Part shown: piece after piece, positions 39,361-51,895 of the stretch
Layout of the letters: each line of letters starts with the position of its first letter
How positions within the stretch are numbered: the first letter of the stretch is position 1
Notes under the pieces: model-generated
What the model was told of the DNA's origin: nothing
Database searches by the model: none
Seen by the model: only the letters and a program-made list of their open reading frames with translations
NCBI GenBank assembly: GCA_016801885.1
Contig: CM028890.1
Location: 10,656,001-10,720,000 of the forward strand
Length of the DNA: 64,000 nt
Origin: Toxotes chatareus
Taxonomy: Eukaryota > Chordata > Actinopteri > Toxotidae
Direction of reading: 5' to 3'
Translations under genes and position numbers: made by a program

Positions 39361-42300
39361 CCACTCCTGTCAATACTTTTCCTGTTTTTATTTAATAGTC
39401 ATAGAGGGATAAAGTTGAGTAAAAGCAAACTTTCTTTTCATTCATCACAATATAGGCCCTAAACTAACCTATTAAACCTACTAACCTATTTAAAAACTAA
39501 ACTAACCCATTAAAAGACCAAAACAGAAAAAAAAAAATCTTACTATGTTACTGTCAAAGTAGTCTGTATATCTAAATTCTCATATAGCTTATTTTGTCCA
39601 AAAACTATTTAAAACCCATCATGTTCCTTCATAATGGTAATGTGGACCAAAACATAAAGTGAAGCAACCAGTACAAACAGCTGACTTAGGAGAATCTTTA
39701 ATAAATAATGCTACTGTGTAGTACGCACAAGTGTGACACACAACCAGTGACCCAAGGAGCAGTTCAGCAACAGTAAATAAATAACTTGCAGAGAAAATAA
39801 TAGGAGACTCATCAATCACCAGCAACCTAAAAATGTGACGCTGTGACACACCATGACAGTGCAACGATGAACTCTGCTGATATGATGCTTGAAGTTCCCA
39901 ACAACACACTCAGGCACACCCTGTCTTTTAGGCAGTTAGGGCAGAAACTGGATGTTGAACTATTCTGAAAGGGATATAAGTTTGAAATATGCACTTCTGG
40001 CCACACCCAAGTCACAGCTGTCAAGCAAAAATGTTCCATCTGAGAGTTTATGGAAGCCATCTGCTTTGACAAGACTGATGGCCAATTCAAAAAAAAAAAA
40101 AAAACCCCATCATATCACAACAGACTTTTCAGTAGTGCAATTAGAAGTAAATTAGAAGCAAATCATGTTATTAACCCTTTTCCCTCTAAGGCTGGAGCAA
40201 AAGTAAATATTAATTTTAAACAAACAATCCTGGAGGAAAGAAAATAATGGAAGAAGTATAAGAGAAAACAGAGAAAGAGAAAGTGATCTTGCAAGGTAGA
40301 AGTGAGGGGTATGCAGTAGATCTTTTGCATTCCAAGCTGTCAGTCAGATCACCCCTGGGAGGCCTTTCAAATTCCAGGAGGAGTAATGGCAGGACTTGAA
40401 TTTGATCATACTTACGAGTCAAAAAAGCTGTTTTAAGTTGATGTATTTCAGATAAAACAGCCCGCACAAAGTCACAATCTTCCTGAGATTGCACGTTGCA
40501 CGAGACTGTGGGGAAGATTACTGTCAGGCGCCGATTAAGAAGATAATTATATGATAGAGTAACCGTCTGGACAAGTAGAAGTCCCTCTTTCAAGGCTTCA
40601 TTTACTTTGTAAGAACTTATGGAGAGCCAATCCCTGATAGGTGTTTCCGGAAAAACTGATTCATGCTGTAACTGAGAATCTGTATTCTTTATCTGCTCAC
40701 AAGAATACACACCTTAGTGATGGTATGAGAACAAACTGCATGCTCTTTTACAACATCCAAATGAGCAGCCTCTGTGATACAGATTCACTCTCTAGTATTT
40801 ACACAATTATTAGAAAGGTGGCATTTTTCTTACTGGGGACATTATATACATGTATGAAAATACTGCAGGAAAAACTAAGGTACTTCTCAGGCTTTTTTAC
40901 ATAGCACACAAGTCAGCTTGTGCACCGTCAAACCTTTCCCCCATCCGCTGACCGAATGACCGGTAGTCTGACAACTGAGGTTGAGGTAGAACATGTTTTT
41001 TTTGCTTTTGTGTTCTATCAGGTAACATCACAATGGTACAATCATGATTCTGTGAATTTGTTTTTTATCCTTGAAAGCATAAGAAAAAAAATTATGCCAA
41101 AGAGCTGAGTTTCAGCTCTGGTTAGAAAGGTTGAAATATGGCTCTTGCCCTGCCCCACCCACTTTAAACCCACTGGCCATTTTCAGACTTCACCTGCCTT
41201 GTTCTTGTAAACCACGTGTACTCTAATCCATGAGGGAAACCTGTTTTTCTACTTTTTGTTCTTTGTTTGCATGAAGCATGAGGGAATCTTTTCTACAAAA
41301 AACAAAAAAAAAAAAAAACAACAACAAAAAACAGGTGTTACATTCAAAGGAGTCATGCTGCTGTCAACTTGGAAAAGCTTAGAGCAAAATCCTTCTGACA
41401 TTTTAACCACAATGACTGAAGCATGTTTTATGTGCCAAAGAAGTATGCTGTAGGTTTGTAGTCTAGGAATAGATTTCACATTTTTAAGCTAGGAAAATCG
41501 AAAAGTCAGCGTATTTGAATGGTTTCGGTATGTACATTTGACAATTAGCACCAAACCAGGTTTTATTAAAATTAGATTTTATTATGATAGGCGATGCAAA
41601 ACTTTAAAAAAGCTTTAGTACTGGACTGTTCTAAAGCAATATATGCCATATTCATACAGCAGATTAGAAACTACAGACAAAAATGCCTATCTACCAATTG
41701 CAAGAATAGCAATGTCAAACAATGTCATTCCACCAAATGTTTTCAGTGCTTGGCAAGCTCATACTCTATTACTTTTCCCATCCAAATACCCAAATTATGT
41801 TACTGTTACACACACACAAACACTCGCACAAACATACAATAAAAACGTATTAAAACTTCATCTGGTAAATATATCACTATATACATGTGTAAAAACATAC
41901 TTTTACAACCTGAAAGTAATGTACTTTATCTTTTGGAGTTACTTTTATTTTTGTGCAAGAACAACATGGAAAATCCATAATCCACACATATTCTGTAGAA
42001 ATAATAAAGAGTGCAACAATACTATAATAAATTTGCGTGGCGTTGTTTTCTTTGGTTTATAGTCTATAATAACTATGCTGCATACTGATAAAAAGAATCT
42101 CATCCCTTCGTGGTGCACTAAATCATGGGCTTGGGCTTTGGTTCTTCTGCAGACGGTGCTTTTATCGTTTTATTTGTCGTACACTACAAACAGCATTTAT
42201 CTATGCGTCATGCAGTTTCCAAGGAAGCCACCCATAGAAAAGTTCTTTACTAGTTATAGAATAACTAAGCTTAACAATCCAAAGGTCAGCAGAACAGCTT

Positions 42301-43395
42301 ATGGCTAAAGCTAAAATATTACAAAAGCAAAGTATCTTTAGAAATATACACTAAAATATACAGCACTCGGAGCACTGAATCTGTTGTTCAAAGCCTGTAT
42401 GAATGAATGCAACATGATACGAAATACAGAAACTTTCTGATTCTGTGCTGATTCTTATCAAAAAGAGCACTAAGTAAGAGTTTAACTGCCCCCAGCACAA
42501 TGATTCTACTATGTCTGCAGGAGTTTGATAAGTGTATTGGGCGTACCAATACCATGAGTATTGGCTTTCAAATATCTCATTTTCCACTTTCCAATCCCAC
42601 ATCTATTATAGTAATGCTGTGAAAGTTTAGAAGCACATAAGTCATCACTGGTTTAAAGACTCAATGTTCCCACTAGCTGTCTAATGTTGCACGCTATATT
42701 TTTTTAATGTACTACTGCATTATATGTTTGGTTTTTCACTTCCCAGCGGTTCCCTTCCTACTATAGCCTGGCAGGTCAGGAGCTGGAACAGGAAGGGAAC
42801 TTGCTGATCTGGTGTTAGACTTTGATTAGTGTAGACTTATTTCTGCCCTAAGAGATGTAGTTGAGTGGCCTTTTTATTTGATCTCTGCCTCATCAAGATT
42901 CTCTTTGATTAGAAGATTTGGTCTGAGGGTTGTAGCTTTCTTTGTTTCATAGAAAAGTACACACTGTAGGTGGGACTGGTTTAGTTCAGTTTTGTTTACT
43001 TTGGCTGTTCCTGCCTTAAAGCCATGCTAGTTTACCTGAAATAAATACAGTGTTTTTAGGGCATTTGGTACCAGCAGTAAGTGGTTTTCCTTGGGACCAG
43101 AATTGTTTTGCCAGACTCTTCCCTCAGCTGGAGCGTAATAACAGAGGTCATATGATGCCTCTTAAAATCTGTTGTTTTCTCCCAGTTCTACTCTATACTT
43201 CAGTAATACTCTAAGGTATACAGACAGCATACGAGAAATTGGTATGAACAAATGCCAGAGTAATTTTCCTAACTAGTAATAGTCTGGAAATCCAATTCAC
43301 CATTTATCAAGCTCTCTATCTGTAGCAACAGAATTCTGTTTATATACTGAAATAGCATATTTGCTAACGGGGGTATGCTAAACAAAGGCTCTGCT
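39361..43395. other. Intergenic region between tubulin and desmoglein; includes probable desmoglein 3' UTR
   Basis: The two flanking genes converge here (tubulin plus, desmoglein minus). Apart from the minus-strand open frame at 40216-40710, no coding sequence is supported. The part next to 43395 is presumably desmoglein 3' UTR. TTTATT words (AATAAA on the minus strand) occur, for example, near 42870 and 42165, but the true polyadenylation site cannot be chosen. Confidence 0.45.
40216..40710 (-). CDS. Unassigned 164-codon open frame, possible exon(s) of an unknown gene
   Basis: I do not recognise this protein. The frame includes ALKEGLLLVQTVTLSYNYLL and QEDCDFVRAVLSEIHQLKTA, which read like helical protein rather than low complexity. 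On the minus strand there are plausible splice sites inside it: an acceptor ending TTCTCAG or CCCCACAG, and a strong donor GACTC|GTAAGTATG near 40414. This could be one internal exon, a retained retrocopy or chance. The first in-frame codon listed as a start is GTG, so no convincing initiator is seen. There is no neighbouring partner exon I can identify. Confidence 0.25.
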   Translation of the reverse strand: MYSCEQIKNTDSQLQHESVFPETPIRDWLSISSYKVNEALKEGLLLVQTVTLSYNYLLNRRLTVIFPTVSCNVQSQEDCDFVRAVLSEIHQLKTAFLTRKYDQIQVLPLLLLEFERPPRGDLTDSLECKRSTAYPSLLPCKITFSFSVFSYTSSIIFFPPGLFV

Positions 43396-46300
43396 TTAGG
43401 CTCTTGAACTAGATTCAATATTTCTTTCAGTGACTGTGACTTTCTTATGTTGCACAACCACTTTCTGGCTTCCTTGGTGCGGGGGTGTGGTTGTCAGGGA
43501 AAAGTCCTCTGTTGATCCTGAAGAACCGTGTGACCCCATTGAAAAACTCTGAGCTTTTTCCTGCATACCTCGACCTCTGACCTCCAAGCCCTGCTCGGCA
43601 GACCTCTGTCCAGTCTGAACAAATCCCTGTGCTAAGTGTTCACCTTGCTCTCTACCCAAGGACCCATTCTCCACCACCAAGACTTTCCTGGACCTGGAGA
43701 CTGTTCCTTGTGAAAGGCCTTGTGCTACCTGCCCTGTCACACCACCCATTCCAACCTGCCTATCTATGAGGACCACACCCTGAGAACCTTGGAGACCACC
43801 GACCTGCACTAGCCCCTGACTTACCCCAACTTGGCCTACTTGACCCACTGCCTGCTGCTGGGTGGCTCCCGCCACAAGCACCACTTGGGGCTGGGGCTCG
43901 ACTACATACATGGGTGTAGCAGCATAGTACATAGTGGGCTGCTGTATGAGCAGTGTCTGACTAGGAATGGCGAGCTTGTCCTGGACATGTACCCTGGGAA
44001 CAGTTGCTGAACCCTGGGATCTCTCAGCGATTCTCTCCTCCTGGACAATGGTAGAGGATCCAGATGCCACATTGGAGGTGTTGACTGTGTTGATGTTAAT
44101 TTGATCCCTGTCCCTGATTTTTTCTGTGTGAGTATGAACACGTGTGTGGGTGGAGGTGGAAGGCCTGACTGGGGACACTGGTCTGACAGGAGAACTAGAA
44201 ACATCCACAGACTCCATCACTATGGTTGATCCCTGACAAATCTCAGCCAGGGTTTTGAATTTAGGTCCGAGGTCATTGAGGAACGCAAGATCAACATCAT
44301 TCTCAAGAAGGCTGCAACAACCTACAGAACCTGCCAGGGACCCCTCACCCTCATAGTCATAGATCAGCAGTCCATCCTTCTCTTGGGACCGTTGTGCAGC
44401 ATGGTTTGATTTCTGTGAACAGAACCAGAATATAGGAGTAGGACTTCAGTAACACTTCAGTTATGGTTTAGTTCAGTATTTCAGTTCTATGCCTGTAATA
44501 CAGCTTCTAGTGTGAGATGAAAACTGGCTATGTTTTACATATTTGAATACGTATTTATCATCATCCAAATTCCAAGCCTAACCTATTCTGATGAATAATA
44601 TAATCTTGAAACTTCAATCAGAGTGATACTCACAGTTGAATAGTACTCTCCCAGAAACTGATTAGATAGACTCATCCCATCAAAGACCCCAGTTCTGTAT
44701 TGGGAGTAAAGGTGTTCTGCCCCCATGTTTGCACCCTCCATTTCTGTCTGCTCTTGCCCACCAAAGTGTTTCTCATGGTGGTACTGGTACATGTTCTCAG
44801 CTCTGAGAGTGGATGAATTCATGGCGCCGCCAAAGGCTGCTCCTCCAACTGCTGCTCCTCCACCTGCTGCTTCTCCAAATTCAGTCAATCCTGTTAGATA
44901 CCCTCTTCCCCCAGACTTAATGTTGATGTCCTTGGTAGTCAATGTGCCAGCATCAACTTCCACTGGGACATGTAGAAGAGGAACTTCCTGTGAGAAAAAA
45001 AGTGACATTCCATCACAGTTGCAGCATTTTAGTAACACTTTTCAAAAGTAAAAATTTCTAAACGTTATATATGATCCACTCATATTCACACTGCACAAAT
45101 CAATGTACCTTGTCTTCTCCCTGTCCCTCAGTGTGATATGAAATCAGCTGTTGTTTTGTACCAAATGGAATCTCCTTGAAGTCTCCCCAACCTGTAGCAC
45201 CTCCGCACAAGCAGAACAGCAGCAGCAGGGGCACCACTGAAAATAAACAAATTTGACATCAGAATAAATTCTTAGTACAGTTTATTGATCAGATCAAAAA
45301 AGTCCAATCATCAATCAGTGAATTACTTTCATTCAACAAAGGGATTAAAAAAAATGTCTAACATATCCTGGAGTCATGATCTGCGTCTTACAGAAATTGT
45401 GACTCATCCACTCTTTGCGTCAGTCTCTCTTAGCATGCTACAAAATGTCAGGACAGGCAGCCTTGCATTAGAAAGTTAATGATCCTTATCAAAATATCCA
45501 TCTGTGAAAAGAAAAGGGTAAGGTAATACTTGACTCACACAGCAGCAGCAGCAGTCCCAGGAGCAGAAGCAGGATACCTGCAGCTCCAAAACCTGCACTC
45601 TTTGCTGAGCGTGGCAAACAGGTTTTAGTGTTTGCATTGCAAGCACACACAGTTACGTCCATCATCTGAACATCAGCACACGGCTTTCCTTGCTGGTCCT
45701 TGACCTCTAATGCCACTTTGTAGGTGCCTGGCCACAAGTTCGCTTGGTCTCGCAGAATGGCTGTGGTTCCTGAAGAAGGACAAAACCCAAATGTCATGAC
45801 TGACATTTACTTGTCATAGCAGGGAAAGTGTAGCTAGTAACATAAAAATGGTTGAATTTGATTTGACTATCCCTGTGATCCATGCAAGCAATTAAACATT
45901 CACAATTATAAAGTCCTTTCCAAGACAAAAAAAAGAAGAAAAAACACAAAACCTGCAATGTGCAGTAAAAAAAGATATGAGACAAATGACAAAGTGCATT
46001 TATTCTATGTGCAAAACACCCCTGGCTATGTGTTTTTGGAGCTTAAAATATAAACTATTTGCAGCAACTTTAACAATATGAATATATTTATTTGCTAGTT
46101 ACAGAAATTCATACAGTGTGAAGCCAGTTAAAAAAAAAAAATCTAATTGATTAAAAAAAAAAAAAAAAGAAACTAAAGCCAGATACAGAATTTGTCTAAA
46201 GAATTTTAAAGGTTATTGTAAACCTTGAAGAGCTGTGGCAATTCATCTGTGAATTGCTGCAACTTTAACAAGCACTAATTGTCCTCTTTACATGATCTTA

Positions 46301-49300
46301 CCATTCAGATGCTCCACTGTCCATCTCCCGTTGCTGCTCTCTGGAATCAAAGTGAACTCAAACGGTGTTGAATTGGGGAACTCATCCTTGTCTACGGCTG
46401 TGGCATAGATCACATTATCCTCAAGGCACATGGTGTGAGTAGTAGCAGTCAGTGTTGGACAGTGGTCATTAAAGTCCTCCACCTGAATGGCTATCGTCCC
46501 TGTGGCAGTTTTTGAGGGCGTATCTGAAAGGCAGAAGAGCGAGAAAAAAAAAAAAAAAATTAGCATTAGCCTGTGGAACACCATACACCATAGGTGTCAA
46601 ACCTGTTCCACAAAGGGCCATGTGGCTGCAGGTTTTTGTTCCAACCAAGCAGCAGCACAACAGACTTGACTCATTTAATCAATTGATCTCAGCCTTCAGA
46701 CAGTTGATTGGTCAAACGGTGTGCTCTCGATTGGTTGGAACAAAAACCTGCAGCCACACGGCCCCCACAATGTTTCACTGAATTTACTCAATTTTAATGT
46801 TGAAAGTGGTTGCACACAATACATTCATCTAAATCGAGACATATTTTTTAAGTTGGCTGTACTAGTAATTTCAAATAAATTATATAAGCACTTTCGGCAC
46901 GAAAATTCTGAGTATTTGTTACTTTTTTGTATTTCCTTAGTAATTCTAACCAAACCCATGTTTACTTTACTTAAATTCATTATGTAATTCATATATTGTG
47001 GTTACATAATTTGTTATTGTGCTTTAAATTAAATTGTTTTATTCTACATTATGTAAAATATGTTAATTCAATTCTCAATTTTATTTAAAACAATCAAAAT
47101 GCATATGTAGATGTGGGGGTGGTCAAGAAACCCGGTATACAACAATGAGTTGTGACGGTCTGGAGCAACTCCCAATTCCATTTTATTTGACAAAATAAAA
47201 TGGAGTCTTGTTCAAAAACTCCACAGTGAAAAATGCACATTGGGCCAACCAGAAAGATAAAAGTAAGCAAAAAAGAGGAAAAAAAAATCTCTAGAGCACT
47301 TCTCAAGAAGAATCAAAATAATTAAATTGTTTTATGCTACTGTCACAGGGAGACCCCGTGCACTAAAGTAAGGCACATGTGCTACACATGTGCCTTGCAT
47401 GTGCTCTTTCTCAGGTAGATTTTATCAGAATGTTGATCCTGGTGTGAAGTGCTGGTGGTGATGTGTGTCGTATGAACATTTGGAAGAGGGAGAGGAGAGA
47501 AGTCACACTGTGATCGTGTATTTGTGTGGATTTACTGAATTAAATTTTTGTTGACCTGTCTCCTTTGCTGCACTTCTTCCTATGTCAGACCAGGAACAGC
47601 CAAACCTGGGCTGGAGCGGTCCATTTGGTTAAATAGGGGGGTTCACAGGGGAAGAAACCAAGTGTGGTAGAGTGGGAGGGGTGTTTTGTCTTTTGTGGTG
47701 AAATGACCTGTATAAGTATCTTGTTTAAAAAGAAATATGTGTTTTTAAAGTAAGTTTAACTGAACTTCTATTTGATAATATGTTATTTAGCATTGGGATT
47801 ATTGTAAGTGTGTTGGAAGAGATAATTGATATTGATTTCTTGGTGCAGTCCACCAGTATAAAAGTGAGGAGGCTGTGGTGGCCGGAGCCTAAAGGAGAGA
47901 AGCACAGCTCCTGAACACAGCTCCAGATTGTAGCTCCTGCCGTGGTCCCAAACTTTAAAGGTATAACCAGAAAGGAAGTTTAGAGCGAATTCTTTTGTTC
48001 TGTATTATTTTGATTCTTCTTGAGAAGTGCTCTTGAGAATTTTTTTTGCTTACTTTTATCTTTCTGGTTGGCCCAATGTGCATTTTTCACTGTGGAGTTT
48101 TTGAACAAGACTCCATTTTATTTTCAAATAAAATGGAATTGGGAATTGCTCCACACTGCCACAACTCATTGTTGTATACCGGGTTTCTCGGCCACCCCCA
48201 AATCTACATGTGCATTTTGATTGTTTTAAATAAAATTGTGAATTGAATCAAAATATTTTACATATATAAAACAATTTAATTTAAAGCACAATTACAAATT
48301 AGCTAACCACAATATATGAATTACATAATGAATTTAAGTAAATTAAACATGGGCTAAGGAAATCAGTAACAAATACTCAGAATTTTTGTGCTGAAACTAC
48401 TTACATAATTTATTTGAAATTACTCAAAAATATTAAGTACAGCCAACTTAAAAATATGTCTAGATTTAGATGAATGTATTGCGTGCAACCACTTTCAACA
48501 TTAAAATTGAGTAAATTCAACAAAACATTTTTTTCAGTGTATGTACAAGGGGGGAATTTAAAGAACTCACCATTGGTGATACATATAATTTTGGCATAAT
48601 ATGTTCCATTGATCAAGAACTTGGACTCTCTGTCAGGCAGTTTATTCAGCCTAATATCTGCTGTCTTCTCATCAATAATCAGCCAGTTGTCATCATCGCT
48701 GATTTTTGCATACCTGAAAGTAAGAAAACCCGCATGTGAGGACAAAAATTCTTAAAATTCAGAGACACAAAAAGATATATCCATGCATCTGTTGTTTATT
48801 AATGTCTTTCATCACTGTATGTAGCTATACCTTACCTTACGTTGGTCGCTTTCTGTAGTGTGTCACTGTCAATAGCAGCATAATTAGTAATGACTTTGTT
48901 GATGAAGACGGAAGTGTGGTCCTCAGAGATAGTGACCACTTTGACAGATGGTTGGAAACGGGGGCCCTCCTTCTGATTGATCACATTGATTTTAACGGGG
49001 TAGAGTTTTGGGACTGAGGCCCCTGTTATTTGCGCACTACCAAAATTGTACTGTGCTTTGTTGGAAACACCCACTTCCAAATTGAGCAGTTTGACTTCCT
49101 CATAGTCCAGGGGCTGTAGATTCAAGGATAATGCACAGGATATGAGGTTTATATCAACTTTCATAATAATATTACTCTGCAGGCTGAATGGCATTATTCT
49201 GCAGGCTGAATGGCATTCTTCATTTTACTGTGTATAGTTATAGCTCATCAAAATGAAAATGCAATCCTTTACCTTGTGAATCATGATAATTCCCTCGTTG

Positions 49301-51895
49301 GTCTTAGAATCGGTAGTGATGCTGAAATAGCCTGCCTCGTTCCCTGAAATTATTTCGAAGACAGCCAGCCAGTTCTCAGTGTGAATGAGATCCATGTCAA
49401 CAGCTTTGATCCTCATCACTTCCACATTAATAGTGTTCTCCTCCACACTCCCTTCATACTGCAAATAAAATGCGCATGAACAGTTAGTGTTAAATATTAT
49501 ATATTTTAAAAAAAACAGTGAATCAACAGTGACAGTTGACTCACACCTACCAATTCTTTTTCCAAGGTTGGAATATTGTCATTTATGTCCCCAATGTTGA
49601 TCTGAATTTGTCCCCTTCCTCTGTGTCCTCCTGGTTGTCCATACATGTCAGAGACTTCAACAGTCAACGTATATTTATCTTGTTTCTTCAAAAAAAAAAA
49701 AGAAAAAAAAGATCAGAGGTACAATGCAATGATTAATGCATTCTACGTTTTAGTTTCCCATAAAACCTGTTGTACAAAAGTGCCTCACCTCCCTGTCTAG
49801 AGTGTTCCATCGGACCGTGACCTCTCCAGTCTCTGCGTTGATTTGGAACATCCCACCTATGTTACTCTGCTCCAAAATCCTGTAGTAAAGCTTGGAGTGG
49901 AGTGTGTTCTCTTCATCAGCATCAGTGGCGATCACTTTCATGACAAAAGTACCTATGAATCACCAAAGTAAATCAAACAGATGACTGAGTAAAGTTAAAA
50001 ATCCTTTTGTTTTCTAGAACCATATCACTAGTATTCTGTAGATATCTCAAAATACCTGCTGCACTAGATTCATTAACAGATCCAACTTGCTGTGCTTTAA
50101 CAACTGGTGGGCAGTCATTCACGTCCTCAACAATAATTTTAAGGTCAAGCACATTTTCAGCGTTGGTCCCATCAGTGTATTTTGCCAGCCCTTTTAGCTA
50201 AAAAAAAAAAAAAAAATCACAACTACTTCATAATTTCCTCACTGTACAACTTGAGTACATGACTGTAAATGCTTTATAAGTGCTCTTACGTAATAGAAGG
50301 GGATCTTCTCTCGGTCTAGAATGGAGTGGACTTTCACAAAGCCGCTGTTATGGTCAACAGAAAATACTCTTAAAGGTGGCTGGTCAACACCTGGCCCGGT
50401 TAAGTCATATATTATCTTCGTGAAGTTCTCCTTATCAGAGCGAATCTGAAACACAAATACAGAAACACATAATGAATCCACCTCATACATAAATTGTGTC
50501 ATTCTGATCATACAGTGTGAGCTGTGGTTTGGCATCCAAACTGTTGAGAACAATCACACACAGATCCTGTTTATTGTTTGGTAGCAACCAACGTCATTCA
50601 ATTACACCCAACAATTGCAACATCAGATTCTAACACCTAAAACAATATCTAGCTGATATATGAAACTAATATAAGCCTTAGGACATCAAACAGGCATGTA
50701 CACGGCTAAAACATCTGAACAAAGATGTATTCATCAACGTGTGCTGAGTCTGAACTGACTCACTATGAATGTTGCAAGGGTCTGGTGAGATATTCTCATA
50801 CATAGTCAAAACTAGGCTTTCAAAAATCAAAGGTAGCTTAAGGATAAAACCAGTGAGGTGGAAAGTAATCAATTTACTTGACAGTGACATAATTAGTTTA
50901 AGGAATGAAATGTTGCTGTAGCCACATTAAATATGGACATGAATGTAAGAAATATTTTGTATGCTTTTAAATGATTGTGAATGAAGAATTAGGATACTTG
51001 ATCTTAATAGAATAGAACAAAAGTACACACTCTGGCAATGCTCTCCAAGCCAGTGTAATCGTGGTTCTCCAGTAGCTTTCTGGGAGCTATGATCCATTCT
51101 CTTTTCTGTCTGTGTAACACTGGCCCTTTTCCTTCTGCCCCCATAGGAACCAGCTGCAGGTGAAAAAAAAGAGGGAGGAAAACATGTATTATTATTATTA
51201 TTATTATTATGTAATAGTAACAAAATCATGTGGCATATTGCTGCTCCTGACTCCTTCACATATGACATGAGTTTAAACAACATATGTTACTTTTACATCA
51301 TGAGAGGTTGGGTCCATTTAAAAAATAAATAAAAATAAAAATCTGAAAAGTGTTCATAAGATTTTTTTTTTTTTTTTTGTCAGTAAAATATGACATAAGA
51401 CGTATACAACAAATGCCCGGTGTGACATCGTCTCCTTTAATATTGTATTAAAGGCATACACACATATAATCTCCAAGTTCTCAAAGCGTAAAACTTCTTC
51501 TAATCTGAGATGAACTATTCGTACTATGGGATAAAGACTTCTCTCTCATATCTGGACTCAAATATTTAGAGAAGTATGTGTAAAGGTAAAAAAAAAAAAG
51601 AAGTCTGTAACGTGATATTCCAGCACAATAAGTAAGCGAAAACAAGAAGACTTCGCATTTACTTTTCCTCTCATATCTTTAACCGGACACTCGATGGGTC
51701 TAACTTTCACTACACGCTCAAAAAAAAAAAAAAAAAAAAAAAACAGCTGATGGGGTTAATACCACACGGGAGAAGAGCCACACCTGCCCAAAAACCTTTC
51801 TTCTACAAACGACAATGATCAAATAACGATATATTGCTTACCGTTAAGAAGAACGCCAGGAGGATAAAAACGCTGCACTTCAGCAGTGGAGCCAT
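43396..51895 (-). CDS. dsg2: Desmoglein (dsg2-like desmosomal cadherin), 14 coding exons
   Basis: Exons in transcript order: 51842-51895, 51031-51153, 50290-50445, 50056-50197, 49789-49952, 49551-49685, 49273-49458, 48836-49113, 48571-48713, 46302-46523, 45539-45769, 45109-45236, 44634-44987, 43396-44412; all GT-AG and in phase, 1110 residues. Residues 1-18 are the hydrophobic signal peptide. A short propeptide ends in the furin site RQKR (33-36), then EW puts the strand-swap Trp at mature position 2. Four cadherin repeats follow with calcium-linker motifs EDVNDCPP, ATDADEENT, LDRE and GDINDNIP, then a membrane-proximal anchor domain, a Leu-rich membrane helix (about 596-622) and a long cytoplasmic tail. 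The tail has the plakoglobin-binding cadherin segment (GSLAGSVGCCS, 797-806; FLNDLGPKFKTLAEIC) and then desmoglein-specific sequence (PTMYYAATPMYVVEPQPQVV). It forms desmosomes with desmocollins. The short propeptide and desmoglein tail separate it from the neighbouring desmocollin. The number of dsg paralogues in fish makes the exact symbol uncertain. Confidence 0.9.
46594..46768. mobile_element. Non-autonomous hAT-type MITE, right end truncated
   Basis: The segment begins TAGGTGTCAAACCTGTTCCA and contains an inverted pair: GGGCCATGTGGCTGCAGGTT...CCAACCA (about 46615-46648) against TGGTTGGAACAAAAACCTGC...CGGCCC (about 46732-46764). This is the pattern of a common fish hAT MITE. The outermost bases expected at the right (complement of GGTGTCAAACCTGTTCCACA) are missing, where the foldback element begins. 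It lies in a desmoglein intron. Confidence 0.65.
46769..48540. mobile_element. Foldback-like element: two inverted arms of about 540 bp around a 680 bp centre
   Basis: The left arm (about 46769-47322) and right arm (about 48003-48540) are inverted copies. For instance AATTTACTCAATTTTAATGT near 46780 is complemented near 48500-48520, and GAGCACTTCTCAAGAAGAAT at about 47294-47313 is complemented at about 48013-48032. Small indels and substitutions separate the arms. The centre (47323-48002) is GC-richer, non-coding and unlike the arms. It lies in the desmoglein intron between the exons at 48571-48713 and 46302-46523. It could be a foldback/MULE-like transposon or two oppositely oriented copies of one MITE. 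Confidence 0.7.
49174..49217. repeat. 22 bp tandem duplication
   Basis: Two adjacent 22 bp units (AYTCTGCAGGCTGAATGGCA plus TT) differing at one base, in the desmoglein intron just upstream (on the minus strand) of the exon at 48836-49113. Confidence 0.85.
51187..51211. repeat. (ATT)n microsatellite
   Basis: Eight or so ATT units in desmoglein intron 1. Confidence 0.9.
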
